Source of the DNA: Streptomyces cellulosae
GTDB lineage: Bacteria; Actinomycetota; Actinomycetes; Streptomycetales; Streptomycetaceae
DNA length: 64,000 nucleotides
Assembly (NCBI GenBank): GCA_014655195.1
Contig: BNBH01000003.1
Coordinates: 124,001-188,000, forward strand
Direction of reading: 5' to 3'
The notes under the pieces were generated by a model, which saw only the letters and a list, made by a program, of their open reading frames with translations, ran no database searches and was not told the DNA's origin. A program made the position numbers and the translations under genes. Of the stretch, positions 43,968 through 52,680 are shown one piece after another. The first letter of the stretch is position 1. Every line of letters starts with the position of its first letter.

Positions 43968-45245
43968 TCATCCCTCCAGCAGCGCCTGGCCCACATACTC
44001 GCCCTCCACCGCCCCGCCCGGGACCGCGAACAGCCCGCTCGCCTCGTGGCGGATGAACGGTGTCAGGGCGTCGCCCCGGTCCAGCTTGCGCTGCACCGGC
44101 ACGAAGCCGCGCAGCGGGTCGGCCTGCCAGCAGACGAACAGCAGGCCCGCGTCCGGCGTCCCGTCCGCGTCGATGCCGTCGTGGTACGAGAACGGCCGGC
44201 GCAGCATCGCCGCCCCGCCGTTCTGGTCGGGCCGGGTGATCCGTGCGTGGGCGTTGAAGGGGACGACCAGGTTGCCCTGGGCGTCGGTCTTCTCCAGGTC
44301 CATCTCGGTCGTCTCGTCACCCCCGGAGAGCGGGGCGCCGTCCGCCTTGCGCCGCCCGATGACGCCCTCCTGCTCCGTGAGCGAAAGCTTCTCCCAGTCG
44401 TCCAGCAGCATGCGGATCCGCCGGACGACCACGTAGGAGCCGTTCGCCATCCAGGCGGGCTCACCCTGCTCGGGTACGAAGATCCGCTGGTCGAAGTCGG
44501 GCTCCTCGGGCTTCGGATTGCGGGTGCCGTCGACCTGGCCCATCAGATTGCGGGTGGTCATCGGGCGGGCGGTGGCGCCCGGCGAGCGGTTGAAGCCGTT
44601 CATCTGCCAGCGCACCCGGGCTGCCGCGCCCGCGTCCTTCTGCACCGCGCGCAGGGCGTGGAACGCGACGAGGGCGTCGTCGGCGCCGATCTGCACCCAC
44701 AGGTCCCCGTCGCTGCGGGCCCGGTCGAGACGGTCGGAGGAGAAGGCGGGCAGCGGGTCCAGGGCGGCCGGACGCTGCTTCTCCAACCCGGTGCGCGCGA
44801 AGAAGCTGTGTCCGAAACCGAAGGTCAGGGTCAGCGAGGAGGGCCCGGCGTCACGGGCCACGTCGCTGTCGCCCTCGGCGTCGAACTCCCCGGCCATCAG
44901 CCGCCGGGCGGTGTCGGACCAGCGACGCAGCAGTGCGGCCGCCTCCTTGCGTCCGGCGCCGGGCGCCAGGTCGAAGGCGAGGAGATGGCCTCGCGACTGG
45001 AGCGGGTCGGTGATGCCCGGCTGATGTTTCACGTGAAACGGGACTTTTGTGGCGCCGACCGAGGTGAGCGGAGTGGCTCCGGAGGGCGCGGACGCGTACC
45101 CGACGGCGCCGCCGGCCGCGCCGAGGACGAGCCCGGTGGCGCCGGCCGTGCCGAGCAGACGGCGCCGCGAGATGCCGGAGGCGGTGGATTCCGCCCGGGG
45201 CTCCTCCTCAGGGGCGCGGGTCTGCGACAGGGAAGGGTCAGCCAT
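43968..45245 (-). CDS. dtpA: Tat-exported DyP-type haem peroxidase (DtpA/EfeB-like)
   Basis: 425 residues. A twin-arginine signal (SRRRLLGTAGATGLVLGAAGG, from residue 26) is followed by a DyP fold with GxxDG as GQVDGT and the haem-ligand region NAHARITRPD. In S. lividans the equivalent DtpA is a Tat substrate needed for maturation of the copper oxidase GlxA and is encoded beside sco and ecuC, the same set as here. Codons 70-73 (FHVK), just after the signal, are a parS site. It starts 6 bp after the copCD stop. Confidence 0.9.
   Translation of the reverse strand: MADPSLSQTRAPEEEPRAESTASGISRRRLLGTAGATGLVLGAAGGAVGYASAPSGATPLTSVGATKVPFHVKHQPGITDPLQSRGHLLAFDLAPGAGRKEAAALLRRWSDTARRLMAGEFDAEGDSDVARDAGPSSLTLTFGFGHSFFARTGLEKQRPAALDPLPAFSSDRLDRARSDGDLWVQIGADDALVAFHALRAVQKDAGAAARVRWQMNGFNRSPGATARPMTTRNLMGQVDGTRNPKPEEPDFDQRIFVPEQGEPAWMANGSYVVVRRIRMLLDDWEKLSLTEQEGVIGRRKADGAPLSGGDETTEMDLEKTDAQGNLVVPFNAHARITRPDQNGGAAMLRRPFSYHDGIDADGTPDAGLLFVCWQADPLRGFVPVQRKLDRGDALTPFIRHEASGLFAVPGGAVEGEYVGQALLEG
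45026..45039. other. parS: parS, exact consensus, inside the dtpA coding sequence
   Basis: Exact GTTTCACGTGAAAC, translated as FHVK at residues 70-73 of DtpA, in the linker between the Tat signal and the peroxidase domain. Confidence 0.9.
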
Positions 45246-45251
45246 GGTGGT

Positions 45252-47441
45252 TCAGCCGATCTGAGCGTTCTTGGAGACGGTCACCTGGTCGATGTCGGAG
45301 GTCCGCACGGTCACCTCGACCTTCCAGTCGCCCGCCATGGGGATCTGCACTCCGCTCGCCGACCAGTGTCCGGTGGTGATGTGGTCGGGTGCGACGGGCA
45401 GCGGACCGATGTCCTGGGCGGCGAGGGTGAGCGCGATCTGCACCTCGGGCACGTCGACGGGCGTGCCGTCCGGGCCCTCGACGTAGATGTGCAGGGAGTT
45501 GTCACCGGTCTGGGCGGGGTCGAGGTCGACCGAGACGACGCCCTTGCCGTTCGCTCCGCCTGTGTCGAACGGCATGGTCAGGCTCACCGCGCCACTGCCC
45601 TGCCCGGTCGCCGAGGTGACGGACGAGGTGGCGGCGGCCACCTTCGCGTCCTGCTCGGTGCGGCCCGGCTCGGTCTGCGTCAGCACGGTGGTCACGGCCA
45701 GCAGCACGACGGCGACGCCCGCCTCGGCGAGCACCGAGCGGCGCAGTCCGAAGCGGTTCGGGTCGGCGTCCCGCAGCCGCTTCTGCCGGGCGGCCTCCGT
45801 CGCGGCCCGCTGCCGGGCGAGCTGCGCGGCGCGTACGGCGTCCGGTCCGGACTCGGCCTTGTCGGCGTCGGATGCCGTGGAAGCGCCATCGGATGCCGTG
45901 AACGCTTCGGACGCCTCGGCATCGGCTGCTGGGGACGCCCCGTCGGACGCCTTGGAGGCCTTCGAGTTCTCCGACGTAGCGGACGCTCCGGACTTCGCGG
46001 ACGCCTCGGCCGGGACAGCGCCGGCCGGCTGCTTCTCCTCCTCGGCGCGCTCGGACGCCTCCGTCTCCTCGCCCTCCTCGTCCCGGTCGCTCCCTTCGGC
46101 AGCGGCGGCGCGCTCACTCACCTCGGCGCTCTCCGCCCGCTCGGCCTCCCCAGCCGCAGCGGACACGCGCGCGTCGGCCAGTCGCTGCGTCCAGCGCCGG
46201 GACAGGAAGGCGACGGCGACCATCACGGCCACCAGCGCGATCTTGACGAGGAGCAGCTGCCCGTACCGGGTGTCGGTGAAGGCGGACCAGGAGCCGAGCT
46301 GCCGCCAGCTCTGGTAGACGCCCGTGACGGCCAGCACCACCACGCTGCCGAAGGCGAGGCGCGAGAACCGCCGGACGGCGTCCCGCCCGACCGGCGTCTC
46401 CACGGGCGCGCGGTAGAGCGCGACGAGGAGAGCGGTGAGCCCGCCCAGCCACGCGGCCACCGCCAGCAGGTGCACCACGTCGACCGGCATGGCCACGCCC
46501 GCCTGGAGGCCCTGCGAGGCGTGCTCGGACATGGCCCAGCTCGCGGCCAGCCCTGCCGCGACGACCGTCCCGCCGAGAGCCAGCCCGAAGGTCAGGTCCC
46601 GCTTGTCCGGCTCGCCGCCGTCCCCCTCGGCAGGGTGGTCCGGGTCACCGGCGTCCGCTGTGCGCGCGTACGCCCCGAACAGCACCGCGATGAACAACGC
46701 CGCCGCCGCGAGCAGCAGCAGCCGCGACACCAGGGCCGCGCCCGTCTTGGTCTGGAGCACGTCGCCGAGCAGCTCCAGGTCGAAGACGTCGCCGACCTTG
46801 CCGGAGGTGGTGTAGGAGCCGCGCAGCATCAGCAGGCCCAGCGTCGCCGCGGTGAGCGCGAGCCACCCGGCGACGACAAGACGCTGGACCGCCCGCACCC
46901 GGGCGCCCGGTCCCCAGCAGGCGAGGACGAAGGCGGCGCCGCCCACCAGGACGACGAAGCCCGCGTAGGAGATGTAGCGGCCGAAGCCGTAGAGCCAGCC
47001 GACGAGGCCGTCGTCGGAGGCCTGCGCGTCGACCGGGACCGTCGTCTCCGAGGGGGCGCCGATGGAGAAGGTGAAGGCGCCGGCGACGGGGTGGCTGTCG
47101 GCGGACACGACCTGGTAGGCCACCGTGTAGGTGCCGTCGGGCAGCCCGCTCACCAGCGGCACGCTGTACGTGGTGCCGCTGGGGTTGGCGGGCTCTCCCT
47201 TGTCCACCCGTTCGCCCTTGGGGTCGAGCACCCGCATGGAGTCGTCGCCGACCGCGACCGGCTCCGAGAAGGTGAGGGAGACCCGAGAGGGCGCGGTGTC
47301 GACCACCGCCCCCTGCGCGGGGTCGCTGCCGGTCAGCGCGGCGTGCGCGGAGGCGGGAGCGGCCCCGGCGAGGAGCGCGCCGGCGACGGCCAGGATCAGC
47401 AGCACCAGGGTCCGTACGCGGGGGGCGATGGTCTGGGTCAC
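45252..47441 (-). CDS. copCD: CopC-CopD fusion copper-uptake protein (YcnJ-like)
   Basis: 729 residues. A signal peptide ends in ASAHAALTGSDP, leaving the N-terminal histidine of CopC as copper ligand; the CopC domain runs to ~125 with SADSHPVAGAF. Eight or so membrane helices of CopD follow (~140-410). A ~130-residue low-complexity segment rich in Ala, Ser, Glu and Asp (~430-560) precedes one more helix and a C-terminal beta domain. The GTG start has GAGGGAG upstream. Likely imports copper across the membrane. Symbol by domain content. Confidence 0.85.
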   Translation of the reverse strand: MTQTIAPRVRTLVLLILAVAGALLAGAAPASAHAALTGSDPAQGAVVDTAPSRVSLTFSEPVAVGDDSMRVLDPKGERVDKGEPANPSGTTYSVPLVSGLPDGTYTVAYQVVSADSHPVAGAFTFSIGAPSETTVPVDAQASDDGLVGWLYGFGRYISYAGFVVLVGGAAFVLACWGPGARVRAVQRLVVAGWLALTAATLGLLMLRGSYTTSGKVGDVFDLELLGDVLQTKTGAALVSRLLLLAAAALFIAVLFGAYARTADAGDPDHPAEGDGGEPDKRDLTFGLALGGTVVAAGLAASWAMSEHASQGLQAGVAMPVDVVHLLAVAAWLGGLTALLVALYRAPVETPVGRDAVRRFSRLAFGSVVVLAVTGVYQSWRQLGSWSAFTDTRYGQLLLVKIALVAVMVAVAFLSRRWTQRLADARVSAAAGEAERAESAEVSERAAAAEGSDRDEEGEETEASERAEEEKQPAGAVPAEASAKSGASATSENSKASKASDGASPAADAEASEAFTASDGASTASDADKAESGPDAVRAAQLARQRAATEAARQKRLRDADPNRFGLRRSVLAEAGVAVVLLAVTTVLTQTEPGRTEQDAKVAAATSSVTSATGQGSGAVSLTMPFDTGGANGKGVVSVDLDPAQTGDNSLHIYVEGPDGTPVDVPEVQIALTLAAQDIGPLPVAPDHITTGHWSASGVQIPMAGDWKVEVTVRTSDIDQVTVSKNAQIG

Positions 47442-47454
47442 AGGGGTGTCTCCC

Positions 47455-47904
47455 TCAGTGTCCGGTCGTCGGGCGGTAGGTGGCCGGCTTCACCGGGAGC
47501 TCGACCGTGACGGGGTCGGAGTGGGCGAAACGCAGCTCGACGGAGACCTTCTGACCCTGCTTCGGCTTGCGCTTCAGCTGCTCGAACATCAGATGGTTGC
47601 CGCCGCTCTCCAATACGAGGCTGCCGTGGGCCGGGATGTCGAGGGACTCGGCCTCCCGCATCGACCCGTCGACGGTCTCGTGCACGGTGACCTGGCCGGC
47701 GACGTCGCTGCTGACCGCGGTCAGCCGGTCCGCGGCGTCACCGTCGTTGGTGATCGTGAGGAAGCCCGCGGCCAGGTCCGACACCGGCTGCGGCATGTAC
47801 GCGGACCCGACCGAAAGGCGTGCGGAGCCGTCGTCCGAGCCGCCGCACGCGGTCAGGGACAGCGCGCCGGCCAGGGCCAGGGCGGCGGCCGCGCGGTGCC
47901 TCAC
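47455..47904 (-). CDS. ecuC: Extracytoplasmic copper chaperone, PCu(A)C family
   Basis: 149 residues. Lipoprotein signal with lipobox LTAC. The copper-binding H-x-n-M...H-x-M pattern is present: HETVDGSMREAE and NHLMFEQLK. These proteins carry Cu(I) outside the cell; in S. lividans ECuC works with Sco to supply cytochrome oxidase and other targets. Its GTG overlaps the sco stop by four bases. Confidence 0.9.
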   Translation of the reverse strand: MRHRAAAALALAGALSLTACGGSDDGSARLSVGSAYMPQPVSDLAAGFLTITNDGDAADRLTAVSSDVAGQVTVHETVDGSMREAESLDIPAHGSLVLESGGNHLMFEQLKRKPKQGQKVSVELRFAHSDPVTVELPVKPATYRPTTGH

Positions 47905-48557
47905 GGGTTCTCACCCTTGATGATCTTGGGCAGGTCCTTGGTGTAGTCCTCGACGGTGGCGTCCTCGCCGTAGAGGACGTAACCGCCGTCCGTCTTCGGG
48001 GAGAAGGCGATGACCTGGGTGCCGTGGTCGGAGACCGTCTTGCCGTTGTCGTCCTTGCGCGGCGGGTCGATGGAGATGCCGAGCGTGCGGGCGCCGGCCT
48101 GGATCGTGGCGAAGTCACCGGTCAGGCCCACGACCTGGGAGTCGATGCCCTTCAGCCATGTGCCGAGCTCGGCCGGGGTGTCCCGCTCCGGGTCGGTGGT
48201 GACGAACACGATCCGCAGCTGGTCCTGCTGCTCCTTGGGAAGCTGCTTCTTGGCCACCGCGATGTTGTTCATCGTCAGCGGGCACACGTCGGGGCAGTGC
48301 GTGTAGCCGAAGTAGATCAGTGTGGGCCTGCCGGCGGTCTGCTCGCGGAAGTCGTACGGCTTGCCCTGGGTGTCGGTGAGGACGAGGTCGGGCTTCTCGA
48401 AGGGTTTGTCGAGGACGGTGGCCGCCTGCTGGCCGCCGGTCTCCTCGGAGACCACGGAGACGGGCGAACCACTGTCCTCCTTGTCACCGCCGCAGGCGGT
48501 GAGGGTCAGCGGGAGGACGGCGAGCAGAGCCGCCGCCGCGAGGGTCTTCTTGCGCAT
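47901..48557 (-). CDS. sco: Sco1/SenC-family copper chaperone/thiol oxidoreductase
   Basis: 218 residues. Lipobox LTLTAC; thioredoxin fold with C-x3-C as THCPDVCPLT (~residue 90) and the distal copper histidine in SDHGTQVIAF. It delivers copper to the CuA site of cytochrome c oxidase; in Streptomyces it is needed for development at low copper. Translationally coupled to ecuC downstream. Confidence 0.93.
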   Translation of the reverse strand: MRKKTLAAAALLAVLPLTLTACGGDKEDSGSPVSVVSEETGGQQAATVLDKPFEKPDLVLTDTQGKPYDFREQTAGRPTLIYFGYTHCPDVCPLTMNNIAVAKKQLPKEQQDQLRIVFVTTDPERDTPAELGTWLKGIDSQVVGLTGDFATIQAGARTLGISIDPPRKDDNGKTVSDHGTQVIAFSPKTDGGYVLYGEDATVEDYTKDLPKIIKGENP

Positions 48558-48646
48558 GGGATGGTCCTGAAGGGTGGGTGTGCGGCGCGCACCGGGAGGC
48601 CGCGGGGCCGCGGCCGGTCCCAGTGCGCGCCGTGGAGAGGGGAGGC

Positions 48647-49387
48647 TCAGGCGGTGCGCCGGCGCCCGGCGAGCACGCCGTACGCGACGCCCGCGGCGCC
48701 GACCACGATGCCGACGACGCCCAGCACGCGGGCGGTGGTGTCGGTGCCGCCGGAGTCGCCGTCGGACGCGGCGGACGTCTCGGCGGAGGCCTTCTCCGCG
48801 TCGTCGGACGCCTTGTCGTCGGCGGCGGCGCCGTGCCCGTGGCCGTCCTCGGCGGGAGCGGTCAGGTCGAGCACCGGGGCCGGGTTCTCGGGCTCGTCCT
48901 GGCCTTCCTGCGGCACCTCGATCCAGCGGACGACCTCCTTGCTGGAGTACGTCTGCAGGGCCTTGAAGACGAGCTGGTCGGTGTCCTCGGGCAGCGTGCC
49001 GACGGACACCGGGAACTTCTGGAAGAAGCCCGGCTTGATCCCCTCGCCCTTGGCGGTCCAGGTGACCTTGGTGACGGCCTCGTCGATCTTCTTGCCGTGC
49101 ACCTCGAGCGGCTTGGCCAGGCGCGACTTGGTGACCTTGATGTCCCAGCCCTCGACCGGCTGCGGCAGCACGGACGACAGGGGGTGGTCCGAGGGGAAGG
49201 TGACCTCGAGCTTGGTGGTCGAGGCGTTGTCCCGCTCGTTGGGGACCTTGAAGCCGACGACCGCGTAGCCGCCCTGAGCGGCCTCTCCCTCGGGCTGCAC
49301 GCTGACGTGCGCGAAGCAGGGGGAGGACACGGCGAGGACGGCGGCGCCGGCGACGGCACCGGCGGCGGCGATACGAGAAGCCTTCAT
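48647..49387 (-). CDS. ycnI: YcnI-like (DUF1775) secreted copper-binding protein
   Basis: 246 residues. The signal peptide ends in SSPCFA, leaving HVSVQPEG; the N-terminal histidine starts the DUF1775 domain, as in YcnI of Bacillus. The domain ends at ~185; a His/Gly and charged linker leads to a C-terminal helix (VLGVVGIVVGAAGVAYGVLAG) and basic tail, anchoring it in the membrane. ATG at 49387. Upstream member of the copper cluster. Confidence 0.9.
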   Translation of the reverse strand: MKASRIAAAGAVAGAAVLAVSSPCFAHVSVQPEGEAAQGGYAVVGFKVPNERDNASTTKLEVTFPSDHPLSSVLPQPVEGWDIKVTKSRLAKPLEVHGKKIDEAVTKVTWTAKGEGIKPGFFQKFPVSVGTLPEDTDQLVFKALQTYSSKEVVRWIEVPQEGQDEPENPAPVLDLTAPAEDGHGHGAAADDKASDDAEKASAETSAASDGDSGGTDTTARVLGVVGIVVGAAGVAYGVLAGRRRTA

Positions 49388-49566
49388 GGCAGAAGCACTC
49401 CGCTGTGTAGAGGTTTCACTGGACGGTGAGGAACACGCGGCGCGGACGGCCGGTCCCTGGAGCGGGACGACGGCCGGGCGCACGTGGCGGAACCGGCGCA
49501 CACGCGTGCCGCACGGAGGCGCCCCTCATTCCGTCCGGAACCCCCGGAACGGTGGGTCGCCCCGCG

Positions 49567-50349
49567 TCAGACGGCGAGCGCGAGCGCGGAGGCGGAGGCC
49601 GGGGGACCCCGGCGGATCACCGTGTGGTGCAGCCCCGCCCAGCGCGGCGGAAGCGGTGCGGGCAGCGCGGTGCGCGGGGTGACGGGGCCGGCCTCGGGCG
49701 CGCCGGGGAGCCCGGCGCGCAGGGCCCGCACCAGGGCGAGCGCCCCGCGGAGCGACCGCACCAGGGCGCCTTCGGCGACGCCCTGCGCGGACAGGTCGGC
49801 CAGGCGCAGCAGCGCCAGGTCGCCCCGGCGCAGCAGCCATCCCGCGACCAGCGCGGCGAGGAGGTGCCCCAGCAGCATCGGCAGCGAGGGCAGCAGCGAG
49901 GCCGGTCCGGCCGCCACGGCGTCGGTCGCGTGCGCGCCGGGTCCGTGCGGTGCGATCCGGGCGTCGGCGAGGACCTTCTGGGCCTCGGCCGGGCTGATCG
50001 CGCGGGGCCCGCACAGCAGGCGGGCCGCCTGGGCGACCAGGGCGGCGTCGGACACGGCGCCCGAGGGCGTGCCGTGCTGCCCGAGCCCGAACAGCGTGTG
50101 CAGCGCGGTCTGCCCGCCGGCCAGCAGCGCGGTGATCACCGGCAGCGGGCGGGTGCGCCCGGCGAGCGGCACGGCGACGGCGACCGCGGCGAGGAATCCC
50201 GCGCCGAGCGTCCACAACGGGACGGCGTCGCAGGAGGCGAGCGAGTGGCCTGCCCCGGCCAGCACGACACAGACCGCGGCGAACACCGCGGCCCGCAGGA
50301 TCCGGAGTCCTCGTCCGGCGCGCGTCATGCGCGGATAAGGGGCAGACAT
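49567..50349 (-). CDS. Multi-pass membrane protein linked to the copper cluster
   Basis: 260 residues, about four to five hydrophobic segments (ILRAAVFAAVCVVLAGAG, LGAGFLAAVAVAVPLAG, VITALLAGGQTALHTLFGLG, LPMLLGHLLAALVAGWLL), with histidines in or near the helices (GH, LHTLFGLGQH, GHLL). No family is recognised. It precedes ycnI by 179 bp on the same strand, so a role in copper handling is plausible from position only. Confidence 0.7.
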   Translation of the reverse strand: MSAPYPRMTRAGRGLRILRAAVFAAVCVVLAGAGHSLASCDAVPLWTLGAGFLAAVAVAVPLAGRTRPLPVITALLAGGQTALHTLFGLGQHGTPSGAVSDAALVAQAARLLCGPRAISPAEAQKVLADARIAPHGPGAHATDAVAAGPASLLPSLPMLLGHLLAALVAGWLLRRGDLALLRLADLSAQGVAEGALVRSLRGALALVRALRAGLPGAPEAGPVTPRTALPAPLPPRWAGLHHTVIRRGPPASASALALAV

Positions 50350-50569
50350 GGCGGCCTCATCATCGCACCAGCCACAGGGGCGCCGTACGCCAGGTCCGCA
50401 AGATGAGGTACGACCGTAAGATCACCTGTGCGGTGCGGCGTCCCACATACACCGATCGGCTCCCCCGTACACCCGCCATATGGGCGGTCTCACGTCAACT
50501 TCGTGCTTACCGGTCATCACTCAGGGCAATACGTAACGGTATGTCGAGCCGCAGCCAGGAGGCTGGAGC

Positions 50570-51025
50570 ATGAGCATCTGGTGGTCACTCCATCTGCGGC
50601 GTGATGCCGCCAGCGTGCCGCTCGCCCGGCGCCTGCTGCTCGGCACCATGGAAACCGCGGGCGTCGATCCCGAGATCTCGTACGACCTGTCCGTCGCCCT
50701 CAGCGAGGCCTGCGCGAACGCCGTGGAGCACGGCGGCGGCGCCGCACGCGACCACACCTCGGAGGCCTTCCGGGTGACCGCCTACCTCGACGGCGAGAAG
50801 TGCCGCATCGAGGTCGCCGACGCCGGCCCCGGTTTCCCCGCCGCCGGAACCCGCCCCCGCCCCCAGCCCGTCCCCGCCGAGGCGGAACACGGCCGCGGCC
50901 TCCGCCTCATCGAGCAGCTGGCCGACCATGTGCACATCGGCAACAAACCGGGCCGCGGCGGCGCGGTGGTGAGCTTCGACAAGATCCTCAAATGGCGCGA
51001 GGACGCACCGCTGACGGCGGTTTAG
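50570..51025 (+). CDS. RsbW-like ATP-binding protein (HATPase_c anti-sigma factor type)
   Basis: 151 residues, one GHKL ATPase domain: N box SEACANAVEHG (~residues 47-57), G1 box DAGPGF, G2 box HGRGLRLIEQL. Such stand-alone kinases bind sigma factors or phosphorylate STAS anti-anti-sigma partners. No sigma or STAS gene is adjacent; a SpoIIE-type phosphatase lies 1.7 kb away. ATG at 50570 after GGAGC. Confidence 0.88.
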   Translation: MSIWWSLHLRRDAASVPLARRLLLGTMETAGVDPEISYDLSVALSEACANAVEHGGGAARDHTSEAFRVTAYLDGEKCRIEVADAGPGFPAAGTRPRPQPVPAEAEHGRGLRLIEQLADHVHIGNKPGRGGAVVSFDKILKWREDAPLTAV

Positions 51026-51034
51026 CACGCACGA

Positions 51035-51075
51035 CGAGGGCCCCTTCCGACGATGGCGGTTTCTAGGGGCCCTCG
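51035..51075. terminator. Convergent hairpin terminator
   Basis: CGAGGGCCCC (51035-51044) and GGGGCCCTCG (51066-51075) with a 21-nt loop, between convergent genes ending at 51025 and 51099. Confidence 0.65.
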
Positions 51076-51098
51076 CTCGTAGGTACGGGGTGGGTGAC

Positions 51099-52556
51099 TC
51101 AGCCCTTGAGGCCCGCCATCCACGCCTCCACCTCGTCCGACCGGCGCGGCAGGCCGGCGGACAGGTTCCTGTTGCCGTCCTCGGTGACCAGGATGTCGTC
51201 CTCGATGCGGACGCCGATGCCGCGGTACTCCTCCGGGACCGTCAGGTCGTCGGCCTGGAAGTACAGGCCCGGCTCGACGGTGAGGACCATGCCCGGCTCC
51301 AGCGTGCCGTCGACGTAGGTCTCGGTGCGCGCGGCGGCGCAGTCGTGGACGTCCATGCCGAGCATGTGACCGGTGCCGTGCAGCGTCCAGCGGCGCTGCA
51401 GGCCCAGCTCCAGCACGCGCTCCACCGGGCCCTCGACCAGGCCCCACTCGACGAGCCGCTCGGCCAGCACGCGCTGCGCGGCGTCGTGGAAGTCGCGGTA
51501 CTTGGCGCCCGGCTTCACCGCCGCGATGCCCGCCTCCTGGGCGTCGTACACCGCGTCGTAGATCTTCTTCTGCAGCTCCGTGTACCGGCCGTTGACGGGC
51601 AGGGTGCGCGTGACGTCGGCCGTGTAGTACGTGTGCGTCTCCACGCCGGCGTCGAGCAGCAGCAGGTCGCCGGAGCGGACCGGGCCGTCGTTGCGCACCC
51701 AGTGCAGGGTGCAGGCGTGCGGTCCCGCGGCGCAGATGGAGCCGTAGCCGACGTCGTTGCCCTCGACGCGGGCGCGCAGGAAGAACGTTCCCTCGATGTA
51801 GCGCTCGCTGGTGGCCTCGGCCTTGTCGAGGACCTTCACCACGTCCTCGAAGCCGCGCACGGTGGAGTCGACGGCCTTCTGCAGCTCGCCGATCTCGAAG
51901 TCGTCCTTGACCAGCCGCATCTCGGAGAGGAAGGCGCGCAGTTCCTCGTCGCGCTCGGCGGTGACCTTGTCGGTCAGCGCCTCCTCGATCCCGGCGTCGT
52001 AGCCGCGGACCACGCGCACCGGACCGGTGGCCTCGCGCAGCGCGCCGGCCAGCTCGCGGACGTCGGAGGCGGGGATGCCGTACCGCTTCTCGGCCTCTGT
52101 GAGGGAGTGGCGGCGGCCCACCCACAGCTCGCCCTGGCCGTCCAGCCAGAACTCGCCGTTCTCGCGGTTGGAGCGGGGCAGGAGGTAGATCGTCTCCTTG
52201 TGGCCGTCGGCCGTCGGCTCCAGGACGAGGACGCCGTCCTCCGTCTGGTTGCCGGTGAGGTACGCGTACTCGACGGACGCACGGAACGGGTACTCCGTGT
52301 CGTTCGAGCGGGTCTTCAAGTTGCCCGCCGGGATCACCAGGCGCTCACCGGGGAAGCGGGCGGACAGCGCCGCGCGGCGGGCGGCGGTCTCGGCGGCCTG
52401 CGGGATCGGCTCCAGGTCGCGCAGCTCCGTGTCGGCCCAGCCGCTCTTCATGTTCTCGGCCAGCTCGTCCGACACGCCCGGGTACAGGCCGTTCTTCCGC
52501 TGCTTGACGGGCTCCTCGTCGGCAGTCTCCGGGGTCTCCGGCAGCTCCTCCGCCAC
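51099..52556 (-). CDS. pepP: Xaa-Pro aminopeptidase (M24B)
   Basis: 485 residues. Pita-bread fold with the five metal ligands in place: LLDAGVET, DVTRTLPV, GTGHMLGMDVHD, TVEPGLY and IEDDILV. Cleaves N-terminal residues before proline; cytoplasmic, no signal. AGGAGG abuts an ATG at 52562 with no spacing, but lies six bases before the GTG at 52556, so the GTG is the likely start. The N-terminal ~25 residues are acidic and unstructured. Confidence 0.93.
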   Translation of the reverse strand: MAEELPETPETADEEPVKQRKNGLYPGVSDELAENMKSGWADTELRDLEPIPQAAETAARRAALSARFPGERLVIPAGNLKTRSNDTEYPFRASVEYAYLTGNQTEDGVLVLEPTADGHKETIYLLPRSNRENGEFWLDGQGELWVGRRHSLTEAEKRYGIPASDVRELAGALREATGPVRVVRGYDAGIEEALTDKVTAERDEELRAFLSEMRLVKDDFEIGELQKAVDSTVRGFEDVVKVLDKAEATSERYIEGTFFLRARVEGNDVGYGSICAAGPHACTLHWVRNDGPVRSGDLLLLDAGVETHTYYTADVTRTLPVNGRYTELQKKIYDAVYDAQEAGIAAVKPGAKYRDFHDAAQRVLAERLVEWGLVEGPVERVLELGLQRRWTLHGTGHMLGMDVHDCAAARTETYVDGTLEPGMVLTVEPGLYFQADDLTVPEEYRGIGVRIEDDILVTEDGNRNLSAGLPRRSDEVEAWMAGLKG

Positions 52557-52680
52557 GGTCATCCTCCTCGATACGGCACTGGACCACCCCCCATCGTACG
52601 GTCGGGCGGAAACGGACGAACCGGGGAAGCGCCTGTTACCTCAAAGGCACGCGGAGTGAGCGGCGCGCGGACCGGGCGGG

